Shown here one piece after another: positions 32,035-39,853 of a stretch of DNA of 55,034 nucleotides. A program made the translations under genes and the position numbers. Positions within the stretch are counted from its first letter, which is position 1; each line of letters begins with the position of its first letter. The stretch comes from an uncultured Clostridium sp. (GTDB lineage: Bacteria; Bacillota; Clostridia; TANB77; CAG-508). Below the pieces are notes generated by a model. That model worked only from the letters and a program-made list of their open reading frames with translations, had not been told where the DNA came from and ran no database searches. Location of the stretch: NCBI GenBank assembly GCA_947088765.1, contig CAMUHU010000003.1, positions 1-55,034 of the forward strand. Reading direction: 5' to 3'.

Positions 32035-32946
32035 ATGAATACAGAAATCAATTTTTGTGGAATGAAAATGAAAAATCCAATCACAGTAGCCTCAGGAACA
32101 TTTGGATATGGAAGAGAAGTCGCAGAATATATAGACTTAAACAAACTAGGAGGAATATGTACAAAAGGAACATCATTAAAACTAAGAGATGGAAATAAAC
32201 CACCAAGAGTATGTGAAACAGCAAGTGGAATGTTAAACTCAATAGGTTTACAAAATCCAGGAATAGAATATTTTATGAAATATGACTTACCATGGCTTAG
32301 AAACTTTGACACAAACATAATAGTAAACGCATGTGGAAACTCAATAGATGAATATGTAGAACTTGCAAAAGTATTAAACACTTTAGACATAGATGCAGTA
32401 GAACTAAACCTATCATGTCCAAACGTAAAAGCAGGCTGTATGGCATTTGGAACTACATATGAAGGCGTAAAAGAAGTAACAACACAAGTAAGAAAAGCAC
32501 TAACAAGTAAACCACTAATAGTAAAATTAACACCAAATGTAACAGACATAACACAACCCGCAAAAGGAGCAGAAGACGCAGGAGCAGATGGAGTATCATT
32601 AATAAACACGCTATTAGGAATGAAAATAGACATAGACAAGAGAAGACCAGTATTAGCAAATAACACAGGGGGACTTTCAGGACCAGCAATAATGCCAGTT
32701 GCAGTAAGAATGGTATATCAAGTAGCACAGGCTGTTAATATACCAATATTAGGACTAGGAGGAATAACAACAGGAGAAGACGTAATAGAATTCATGTTAG
32801 CAGGGGCAACAGCAATATCAATAGGAACAGGAAACTTTATAGCACCAGACGTATCAATAAAAGCAATAGAAGGAGTAGAAAACTATATGAAAAGACACAA
32901 CATCGAAAACCTAACAGACATAATAGGAAAAGTTCAAATGAATTAA
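32035..32946 (+). CDS. pyrD: Dihydroorotate dehydrogenase B, catalytic subunit
   Basis: A 303-residue class 1B FMN enzyme oxidising dihydroorotate to orotate. Motifs: NPITVASGTFGYG, the catalytic Cys128 in ELNLSCPNVK, KLTPNVTDI, NTGGLSGPAI, and the FMN phosphate site GLGGITTGEDVIEFMLAGATA. Partner of PyrK. An in-frame ATG at 32002 exists, but 32035 has the AAAGGAG box. The antisense promoter of toxin locus 2 lies 70 nt upstream. A terminator follows. Confidence 0.96.
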   Translation: MNTEINFCGMKMKNPITVASGTFGYGREVAEYIDLNKLGGICTKGTSLKLRDGNKPPRVCETASGMLNSIGLQNPGIEYFMKYDLPWLRNFDTNIIVNACGNSIDEYVELAKVLNTLDIDAVELNLSCPNVKAGCMAFGTTYEGVKEVTTQVRKALTSKPLIVKLTPNVTDITQPAKGAEDAGADGVSLINTLLGMKIDIDKRRPVLANNTGGLSGPAIMPVAVRMVYQVAQAVNIPILGLGGITTGEDVIEFMLAGATAISIGTGNFIAPDVSIKAIEGVENYMKRHNIENLTDIIGKVQMN

Positions 32947-32972
32947 AAATAAGGGGAAGTTCCCCTTATTTT
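32946..32972 (+). terminator. Terminator of pyrD
   Basis: AAAATAAGGGGAA pairs with TTCCCCTTATTTT with one loop base (inner pairs will open). Confidence 0.85.
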
Positions 32973-33103
32973 ATTGAAAAAACACCAAAATCATTGACTT
33001 TATGCATTAAAAGTAATATAATAATAAAGCTATTGTCTAAGATTTTCAAAACACTGAGAATCCAAGTAGACAAAAAGGAGAAAAAATAGGAGGTGAAATT
33101 TAA

Positions 33104-33520
33104 GTGCCAACAATTAATCAATTAGTAAGAAAAGGAAGAAAGACAGGTCAAACAAAATCTACAGCTCCAGCATTACAACATGGTTACAACTCTAGAAACA
33201 AAACATTAACAAATAACCGTGCACCACAAAAAAGAGGAGTATGTACAGTAGTAAAAACTGTTACACCTAAAAAACCAAACTCAGCCTTAAGAAAAGTTGC
33301 TAGGGTAAGACTATCAAATGGATATGAAGTAACATCATATATACCAGGAATAGGACACAACTTACAAGAGCACAGTGTAGTATTAATCAGAGGAGGAAGA
33401 GTAAAAGACTTACCAGGTGTTAGATACCATATCATAAGAGGAACACTAGACACAGCAGGAGTAAAAGACAGAATGCAAGCACGTTCTAAATATGGAGCCA
33501 AACGTCCAAAGAAAGCATAA
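33104..33520 (+). CDS. rpsL: 30S ribosomal protein S12
   Basis: 138 residues, with the hallmark decoding-site segment [20 protein letters not shown] and [20 protein letters not shown] start with AGGAGGTG. First gene of the str operon. The streptomycin-site lysine is present (TPKKPNS). Confidence 0.97.
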   Translation: MPTINQLVRKGRKTGQTKSTAPALQHGYNSRNKTLTNNRAPQKRGVCTVVKTVTPKKPNSALRKVARVRLSNGYEVTSYIPGIGHNLQEHSVVLIRGGRVKDLPGVRYHIIRGTLDTAGVKDRMQARSKYGAKRPKKA

Positions 33521-33917
33521 TAAAATTTACTCGAAATATTTACAAAGATGTAATAGGCTCATAAAGGATTTTTGCAAAAAATCTTATTGAGATATTTCTG
33601 AATAAAATGAGGAAATAATAAAAGAAAATATTAGTGCAAATAATAAATTACTAATTTAAGGTACTTAAATTATAGAATAAATTATTGCACTAGACGGATA
33701 GGTAATCCTATCAGAGTAACTTTAGATGTTTTAATATATAAAAACTATATATTAGCGTGAATGAAATCTGCAAAAATATAAAAACAAGAAAAATTTACTA
33801 TATAAACATTTCACGTTTTATATAAACATCAATTAATTTAAGATAAAGGAGAAAGAGTAAGAAGCATCTAACTTCTAATCTATAACCTCTAAATATCTAG
33901 AAAAGGAGTGAAGAATA
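33521..33917 (+). promoter_or_regulatory. 397-nt rpsL-rpsG spacer with hairpins
   Basis: No ORF is supported. A long-range stem AGTGCAAATAAT / ATTATTGCACT (about 33633-33691), a short hairpin GATAGG-TAAT-CCTATC (33697-33712), and a possible pairing of GCGTGAA (33753) with TTTCACG (33807) are visible. The gap is unusually long for str operons and could hold a leader for rpsG-fusA. Confidence 0.45.
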
Positions 33918-34388
33918 GTGCCAAGAAAAGGTTATGTAGCAAAAAGAGACGTGTTACCAGACCCAATGTACAATAGCAAAGTTGTAACAAAACTAATCAA
34001 CAATGTTATGTTAGATGGAAAAAAAGCAGTAGCACAAGAAATAGTATATGGTGCATTTGACATCATAAAAGAAAAAGAGCAAAAAAATCCACTAGAAGTA
34101 TTCGAAGCAGCATTAGACAATGTAATGCCTGTACTTGAAGTAAAAGCAAGAAGAGTGGGTGGTGCAACATATCAAGTACCGCTAGAAATCAGACCAGAAA
34201 GAAGACAAACACTAGGACTAAGATATCTAGTAACATATGCTAGAAAAAGACACGAAAAAACAATGGCAGAAAAACTAGCAGGAGAAATACTAGACGCCAT
34301 TGCAGGTAACGGCGGAGCATTCAAGAAGAAAGAAGATATGCATAAAATGGCAGAGGCAAATAAAGCTTTCGCACATTATAAATGGTAG
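33918..34388 (+). CDS. rpsG: 30S ribosomal protein S7
   Basis: 156 residues, typical length. Motifs [40 protein letters not shown] and [20 protein letters not shown]. Nucleates 30S head assembly. GTG start with AAAGGAG. fusA follows after 22 nt. Confidence 0.97.
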   Translation: MPRKGYVAKRDVLPDPMYNSKVVTKLINNVMLDGKKAVAQEIVYGAFDIIKEKEQKNPLEVFEAALDNVMPVLEVKARRVGGATYQVPLEIRPERRQTLGLRYLVTYARKRHEKTMAEKLAGEILDAIAGNGGAFKKKEDMHKMAEANKAFAHYKW

Positions 34389-34410
34389 AAAATAAAAGGA
34401 GGAAAAATTT

Positions 34411-36495
34411 GTGGACGGTAGACAAGTATCATTACAAAAAACGAGAAATATAGGAATAATGGCTCACATCGATGCTGGAAAAACAACAACAACAGAAAGA
34501 ATTCTTTTCTACACAGGTAAAACACACAAAATAGGAGAAACACATGATGGTGGAGCAACAATGGACTGGATGGCTCAAGAGCAAGAAAGAGGAATAACAA
34601 TCACATCAGCTGCAACAACATGTTTTTGGAAGGAACATAGAATAAATATAATAGACACACCAGGACACGTTGACTTTACAGTAGAAGTTGAGAGATCATT
34701 AAAAGTATTAGATGGAGCAGTTACAGTACTATGTGCTAAAGGTGGTGTTCAACCACAATCTGAAACTGTATGGCGTCAAGCAGATAAATACAAAGTACCA
34801 AGAATGGTATATGTAAACAAAATGGACATCATAGGAGCTGACTTTGCAAACTGTGTTGACCAATTAAAAACAAGGTTAAATGCACATCCAGTACCAATTC
34901 AGTTACCTATTGGAGCAGAAGATACATTCAAAGGTATAGTAGATTTAATGACTATGAAAGCATTAATTCATAAAGATGATTTAGGAAAAGACATAGAAAT
35001 AACAGAAATTCCAGAAGATATGAAAGAAGCTGCAGAAGCAGCACATCAAGAAATGATAGAAGTTGCAGCAGAGCAAGACGATGAATTAATGATGAAATAT
35101 CTTGATGGTGGAGAATTAACAATAGAAGAAATAAAAGCAGGACTTCGTAAAGGAACAATAGCAGGAAATATAATTCCAGTATGTTGTGGTTCTTCATATA
35201 AAAATAAAGGTGTACAAGAATTACTAGATGCAATACTAGATTATTTACCATCACCAGTTGACATTCCACCAGTAGAAGGTGAAACTCTAGATGGAGAAAA
35301 AGCTATAAGAAAACCAGATGATAAAGAACCATTTTCAGCATTAGCATTCAAAATTGCAACAGACCCATTCGTTGGAAAATTATGTTTCTTTAGAGTATAT
35401 TCTGGAACATTAGATGCTGGAACAAGCATATTAAATGCAAGCAAAGACAAAAAAGAAAGAATGGGAAGAATCCTATTAATGCATGCAAATCACAGAGAAG
35501 ATATCACAAAAGTTTACACAGGAGATATAGCAGCTGCTGTTGGACTTAAAGATGTAACAACAGGAGATACACTATGTGATGAGGCAAATCCAATAATACT
35601 AGAATCAATGGAATTCCCAGAACCAGTTATAGATATAGCAATTGAGCCAAAAGACAAAGTAGCGCAAGAAAAGATGGCAATTGCATTAGCAAAACTTGCA
35701 GAAGAGGACCCAACATTCAAAACATATACAGACCATGAAACAGGTCAAACAATAATTGCAGGAATGGGAGAATTGCACTTAGACATAATAGTAGATAGAC
35801 TAAAAAGAGAATTCAAAGTTGAATGTAATGTAGGAAAACCACAAGTTGCATATAAAGAAACAATTAGAAATTCAGTAAGAGCAGAAGGAAAATTCATACG
35901 TCAATCAGGAGGACGTGGACAATATGGACACGCTATAATCGAAATGGAACCATTAGAACCAGGTTCAGGAATTGTATTCGAAAGCAAAATAGTAGGAGGA
36001 GCAGTTCCAAAAGAATATGTAAAACCAATAGAAGATGGTATAAGAGAAGCTGCAAACAGTGGAATCTTAGCTGGATATCCAGTTATAGACTTTAAAGCTA
36101 CATTAGTAGATGGTTCTTATCATGAAGTTGACTCATCAGAAATGGCATTCAAAATTGCTGGTTCTATGGCATTCAAAGAAGGATGTAAAAAAGCTAAATC
36201 AGTTATTTTAGAGCCAATTATGAAAGTAGAAATAACAGTTCCAGAAGAATACATGGGAGATGTTATTGGAGATATAAACTCTAGACGTGGAAGAATGGAA
36301 GGAATGGAAGCAAGAGGAGGATCACAAATAATAAGAGGATTCATACCATTATCAGAAATGTTTGGATATGCAACAGACCTACGTTCAAAAACACAAGGAA
36401 GAGGAACTTATGCAATGGAACCAAGTCACTATGAAGAAGTTCCAAAAGCAATATTAGAAACAATAGTTGCTACAAGAACAAAAAAAGAAGATTAA
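34411..36495 (+). CDS. fusA: Elongation factor G
   Basis: 694 residues. GTPase motifs [15 protein letters not shown] (G1), [12 protein letters not shown] (G2), DTPGHVDFT (G3) and NKMDI (G4) are intact; domains II-V follow, with the domain IV segment [12 protein letters not shown]. Catalyses translocation and ribosome recycling. GTG start with AAAGGAGG. If +1 shifts at CGG occur in this organism, note that this and the other translation genes contain no in-frame CGG. Confidence 0.98.
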   Translation: MDGRQVSLQKTRNIGIMAHIDAGKTTTTERILFYTGKTHKIGETHDGGATMDWMAQEQERGITITSAATTCFWKEHRINIIDTPGHVDFTVEVERSLKVLDGAVTVLCAKGGVQPQSETVWRQADKYKVPRMVYVNKMDIIGADFANCVDQLKTRLNAHPVPIQLPIGAEDTFKGIVDLMTMKALIHKDDLGKDIEITEIPEDMKEAAEAAHQEMIEVAAEQDDELMMKYLDGGELTIEEIKAGLRKGTIAGNIIPVCCGSSYKNKGVQELLDAILDYLPSPVDIPPVEGETLDGEKAIRKPDDKEPFSALAFKIATDPFVGKLCFFRVYSGTLDAGTSILNASKDKKERMGRILLMHANHREDITKVYTGDIAAAVGLKDVTTGDTLCDEANPIILESMEFPEPVIDIAIEPKDKVAQEKMAIALAKLAEEDPTFKTYTDHETGQTIIAGMGELHLDIIVDRLKREFKVECNVGKPQVAYKETIRNSVRAEGKFIRQSGGRGQYGHAIIEMEPLEPGSGIVFESKIVGGAVPKEYVKPIEDGIREAANSGILAGYPVIDFKATLVDGSYHEVDSSEMAFKIAGSMAFKEGCKKAKSVILEPIMKVEITVPEEYMGDVIGDINSRRGRMEGMEARGGSQIIRGFIPLSEMFGYATDLRSKTQGRGTYAMEPSHYEEVPKAILETIVATRTKKED

Positions 36496-36516
36496 TAAAA
36501 ATGCGGAAAAATAGAA

Positions 36517-36539
36517 GGGCACATGAAATGTGCCCCTAC
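36517..36539. repeat. GGGCACAT...GCCCCTAC palindrome
   Basis: A right-facing single copy of the palindrome family (core CACATGAAATGTG) between fusA and tuf; the same core type occurs at 26857-26879 (CACATGCAATGTG) and 54047. Confidence 0.65.
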
Positions 36540-36704
36540 AAAATATAATAAAACATTTTAATGTTATAAATTATAACAAATATGTAGATAATATTGATTA
36601 AATTGAAAAAAACTATTGCAAAATCAAGTAAAATGATATAAAATAGTTGCAAATAATTGTTATTAAATTTAAAAAATATAAAAATAAAAAGGAGGAATTT
36701 TCAA

Positions 36705-37907
36705 ATGGCAAAAGCTAAATTTGAAAGAACAAAACCACATATTAACATTGGTACAATCGGACACGTTGACCATGGAAAAACAACAACAACAGCTGCTATT
36801 ACAAAAGTATTATCATTAGAAGGAAAAGCTCAATACACTGAATATGCAAAAATCGATGGAGCACCAGAAGAACAAGCAAGAGGAATCACAATTAATACAG
36901 CACACGTTGAATATGAAACAAACAACAGACACTATGCACACGTAGACTGCCCAGGACACGCAGACTACGTTAAAAACATGATTACAGGTGCAGCACAAAT
37001 GGATGGAGCAATCCTAGTAGTATCTGCAGCAGATGGACCAATGCCACAAACAAGAGAGCATATCTTACTTGCAAGACAAGTTGGAGTTAAATATATAGTA
37101 GTATATTTAAACAAATGTGATATGGTAGACGATCCAGAACTATTAGAACTAGTAGAAATGGAAGTTAGAGATCTATTATCAAGCTATGATTTCCCAGGAG
37201 ATGAAATCCCAGTTATAAAAGGATCATCATTAAAAGTACTAGAATGTTCATCAACAGATTATAATGCACCAGAATATGCATGTATCAGAGAATTAATGGA
37301 AGCAGTTGATACTTATATACCAACACCAGAAAGACCAGTAGATCAACCATTCTTAATGCCAATTGAAGACACAATGACAATAACAGGAAGAGGAACAGTA
37401 GTTACTGGTAGAGTAGAAAGAGGAGCAGTCACAGTTGGAGAAGAAGTTGAAATCATAGGACTTACAACAGAAAGAAAGAAAACAGTTATAACAGGACTAG
37501 AAATGTTCAGAAAATCATTAGATAGAGCAGAAGCAGGAGACAATGCAGGAGCATTATTAAGAGGAATAGACAGAAAAGACATAGAAAGAGGTCAAGTATT
37601 AGCAAAACCAGGAACAGTTAATCCACATACAAAATTCAAATCAGAAGTATATGTATTAACAAAAGAAGAAGGCGGAAGACATACACCATTCTTCAATGGA
37701 TATAGACCACAATTCTATTTCAGAACAACAGACGTTACAGGACTAATAGAATTAGAAGAAGGAACAGAAATGGTAATGCCAGGAGACAACACAAGAATGA
37801 CAATAGAACTAATCACACCAATCGCAATCGAAAAAGGACTAAGATTCGCTATCCGTGAAGGTGGTAGAACAGTTGGTTCAGGTATCGTTACAGAAATATT
37901 AGAATAA
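36705..37907 (+). CDS. tuf: Elongation factor Tu
   Basis: 400 residues. GTPase motifs [38 protein letters not shown] and NKCDMVDD are intact; domain II/III landmarks [15 protein letters not shown] and [18 protein letters not shown] follow. Delivers aminoacyl-tRNA to the ribosome. ATG 36705 has AAAGGAGG; the upstream in-frame ATG at 36657 lacks one. Ends the str operon. Confidence 0.98.
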   Translation: MAKAKFERTKPHINIGTIGHVDHGKTTTTAAITKVLSLEGKAQYTEYAKIDGAPEEQARGITINTAHVEYETNNRHYAHVDCPGHADYVKNMITGAAQMDGAILVVSAADGPMPQTREHILLARQVGVKYIVVYLNKCDMVDDPELLELVEMEVRDLLSSYDFPGDEIPVIKGSSLKVLECSSTDYNAPEYACIRELMEAVDTYIPTPERPVDQPFLMPIEDTMTITGRGTVVTGRVERGAVTVGEEVEIIGLTTERKKTVITGLEMFRKSLDRAEAGDNAGALLRGIDRKDIERGQVLAKPGTVNPHTKFKSEVYVLTKEEGGRHTPFFNGYRPQFYFRTTDVTGLIELEEGTEMVMPGDNTRMTIELITPIAIEKGLRFAIREGGRTVGSGIVTEILE

Positions 37908-37972
37908 TAAGAATAATAATAAAAAAGAAAGAGTGCAAACACTCTTTCTTTTTTATTATTATTCTTATTATT
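37903..37972 (+). terminator. 33-bp perfect terminator stem after tuf
   Basis: 37903-37935 is the exact reverse complement of 37940-37972, with loop CAAA and a T-rich distal arm. It includes the tuf stop codon. Confidence 0.9.
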
Positions 37973-37977
37973 CGTAA

Positions 37978-38051
37978 GGTAGCGGAACGCTACCTGAATC
38001 ATAAAAACGCATGAAAAATTGCGGAGCAATTTTACAGGTGTTTTATGATTC
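37978..38051. repeat. Nested hairpins including TTGC-GGA-GCAA unit
   Basis: GGTAGCG-GAA-CGCTACC (37978-37994) is followed by GAATCATAAAAAC (37996) pairing with GTTTTATGATTC (38040-38051); inside lies GAAAAATTGCGGAGCAATTT (38013), a copy of the hairpin at 31525. Confidence 0.7.
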
Positions 38052-38151
38052 AATATTTCGATATTAAATATTATTCGTAAATTCATGGCTTTTTTTATGA
38101 TTTTATGATATACTAAATAAAGATTAATTTATTTAACAGGAGAGTGAAAAA

Positions 38152-38451
38152 ATGAGTGAAAGTCAAAAACAATTATTAATAGATATAAACAATATATCTT
38201 GTAGTTTAAGCGAAGAAGATGTAAAGAAAATAGAAAAAGTAGCGATAAATTTATTAGATATAAGCTTATTAAAAACTATGCCTAATTTAGAATTAAGCGA
38301 ATTAAAAGAATTAGATACAACCGAAAAATTAATGCTATTACGTGAATATTCTTTATCTGAAGAAGAAAGAAGAAAAGAAAATGAAGAAGCTATACCATTT
38401 GAGGAAGCATTAAAAGAAGTGGGGTTGACTATAGATGACTTACAAGATTAA
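38152..38451 (+). CDS. Antitoxin-like partner of a RelE-type toxin
   Basis: A 99-residue acidic helical protein (SCSLSEEDVKKIEKVAINLL, later AIPFEEALKEVGLTIDDLQD). The C-terminal FEEALKEVGL resembles antitoxins of the RelB/DUF6290 kind. It overlaps the start of the RelE-like ORF by 17 nt, the usual antitoxin-first coupling. The start has an AGGAGAG box. Since the toxin is broken, the antitoxin may be residual or act on other toxins. Confidence 0.65.
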   Translation: MSESQKQLLIDINNISCSLSEEDVKKIEKVAINLLDISLLKTMPNLELSELKELDTTEKLMLLREYSLSEEERRKENEEAIPFEEALKEVGLTIDDLQD

Positions 38452-38685
38452 TATAAAAAAGAAAGCACAAAAGTTTATAAGTAAACAAATAAAAATCAGC
38501 AAATAAGACTCTACAAAAGTATTTATAATTTACCAAATGGAGATATAAAATTACTAAAAGGATATAAAACAAAATATAGATTAAGGGTAGGAGAATATAG
38601 AGTAATATTTGAATGGATAGAAAACAAAATAATTATAAATGTAACAGATGCTGACAACAGAGGAGATGTATATAAAAAATATTAA
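38435..38685 (+). pseudogene. RelE/ParE-superfamily toxin, frameshifted
   Basis: The frame from ATG 38435 reads MTYKINIKKKAQKFISKQ and then ends at TAA. In the next frame the toxin continues RLYKSIYNLPNGDIKLLKGY, then RLRVGEYRVIFEWIENK and DNRGDVYKKY, the hallmark RelE C-terminus. One missing A in an A-rich run (CAAATAAAA at about 38486-38494) explains both. No CGG is involved. Confidence 0.82.
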
Positions 38686-38699
38686 ATATAAGCAAAAAC

Positions 38700-38728
38700 A
38701 AGAATTCCGTAAGGGGTTCTTATTTTTA
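38700..38728 (+). terminator. Terminator of the RelE-type pair
   Basis: AAGAATTCC pairs with GGGGTTCTT (two wobbles) around GTAA, followed by ATTTTT. Confidence 0.7.
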
Positions 38729-38787
38729 ACCAACATGTAATAAAAAAGACATTAAAATTTAACATAAAAAAGCAGAATCTCATAAAA

Positions 38788-39001
38788 ATGATTTCCGCAA
38801 GGCTAAAGAAAGAGGTTTAGATATATTAGAGAAATTAGTATATTGAAATCAATAGGTAAATCTTTATATAATATGTGTAGTGAAAAATATAAAAAATATA
38901 AAGAGAAGAAAATTAATTATGTTCTTTTTATACTTTAACTATATATTATTAAACATTCACTATTCATTATTCACTAATATAAAATAACGGAGGTACTTAT
39001 A
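38788..39001 (+). promoter_or_regulatory. Conserved leader and promoter of the giant surface protein gene
   Basis: Promoter TTGAAA (38843-38848), 18 nt, TATAAT (38867-38872). About 50 nt upstream is TTTCCGCAAGGCT. Both, and the last 110 nt up to CGGAGGTACTTATAATG, recur at 54172-54383 in front of the paralogue. Conservation outside coding sequence suggests shared regulation or recent duplication. No known riboswitch is recognised. Confidence 0.65.
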
Positions 39002-39853
39002 ATGAAGAGAAGTAAGAAATACGTAAAAAAATTGAAGAGTAGAATACAAGTATCAACACTTTGTATAGCTACAATATTAATGTTAATTGCAATAGGCAAA
39101 TTAGCAGGACTTTCTGTACCCATAGATAATATAAAGGATGTAGCAAAAGAAAGATTAACAGCAGATGAAAGTATAACACAAGAAGAAGAGGAAAAAACAT
39201 CAAAAGTAACAATAGCAGAAGATGGAGCAATAGTGTGTGATAGTATAGTACAAGGAGTAATAGATAGTGAATTAGAGAATGGAACATATACATTTAGAGT
39301 AATAGGGAATATAAATGGAACTAATGAAACAAAAAACTATAAAGTAGAATTAATAAATTATTATGATGATGTAACATATTCCCTAACATCAGGGCAAACA
39401 AGCAGAACAATAAGTCTAGGAGATAGTACTACAGAATACAAAATGCTAGTAGTAAAATATCATGGGAATTTAACAGTAGATAAAGGAGTAACCTTAACTG
39501 CGACAACAGTAAATAACTTAACATACAAAAAAGGAATGTACATATGTGCATTAGGAAATATTTATAATAATGGAAACATATCAATGACAGCAAGAGGAAC
39601 ATATAATCAAGCAGGAGAAAATGTTTATCTTTGGAAGAATAATGATAGTACATATGAATATGTACCAGCACTTGGAGGAGTAGGAGGAGCAGCACAATAT
39701 ACATCAGCTCGAGGAGGGATTCTTAATGGAAGATCAGGAACTTCTGGAACTGGAAGGCAAACAGGTGGCGGAGGTACTGGAGGACGGAAGAAACTGGATG
39801 AAAGCTATAACAATAAGCGCAGGAGGAAGAGGAACATCATATTCAGGAGGTAG
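39002..39853 (+). CDS. Giant surface protein, segment 1 (N-terminus)
   Basis: Residues 1-261 of the joined protein lie before the CGG at 39785; unshifted reading adds 22 unrelated residues and stops at 39853. A basic start (MKRSKKYVKKLKSRIQ) and a hydrophobic stretch at 18-37 form a signal or anchor. A beta-rich domain follows (VELINYYDDVTYSLTSGQTS, LVVKYHGNLTVDKGVTLTAT, YICALGNIYNNGNISMTARG), repeated at 41930-42240 and in the gene at 54384. It ends in glycine-rich GTGRQTGGGGTGG. The start has a GGAGG box. Confidence 0.85.
   Translation: MKRSKKYVKKLKSRIQVSTLCIATILMLIAIGKLAGLSVPIDNIKDVAKERLTADESITQEEEEKTSKVTIAEDGAIVCDSIVQGVIDSELENGTYTFRVIGNINGTNETKNYKVELINYYDDVTYSLTSGQTSRTISLGDSTTEYKMLVVKYHGNLTVDKGVTLTATTVNNLTYKKGMYICALGNIYNNGNISMTARGTYNQAGENVYLWKNNDSTYEYVPALGGVGGAAQYTSARGGILNGRSGTSGTGRQTGGGGTGGRKKLDESYNNKRRRKRNIIFRR
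39785..39787 (+). other. CGG-A +1 shift site 1 in the giant gene
   Basis: In frame: act gga gga CGG aag. Skipping C gives gga aga aac tgg atg aaa, continuing as GRNWMKAITISAGGRGTSY, the same sequence class as after site 2 at 42375. Confidence 0.75.

Noticed and set aside
38435..38685. RelE frame change as another recoding site
   Set aside because: It is a -1 loss in an A-rich run, typical of slippage, with no CGG.
38788..38880. Leader with TTTCCGCAAGGCT as a c-di-GMP riboswitch
   Set aside because: The GCAAGGCT core only superficially resembles the class I consensus; the expected paired domains are missing and the motif lies upstream of the promoter, so it would not be transcribed from it.
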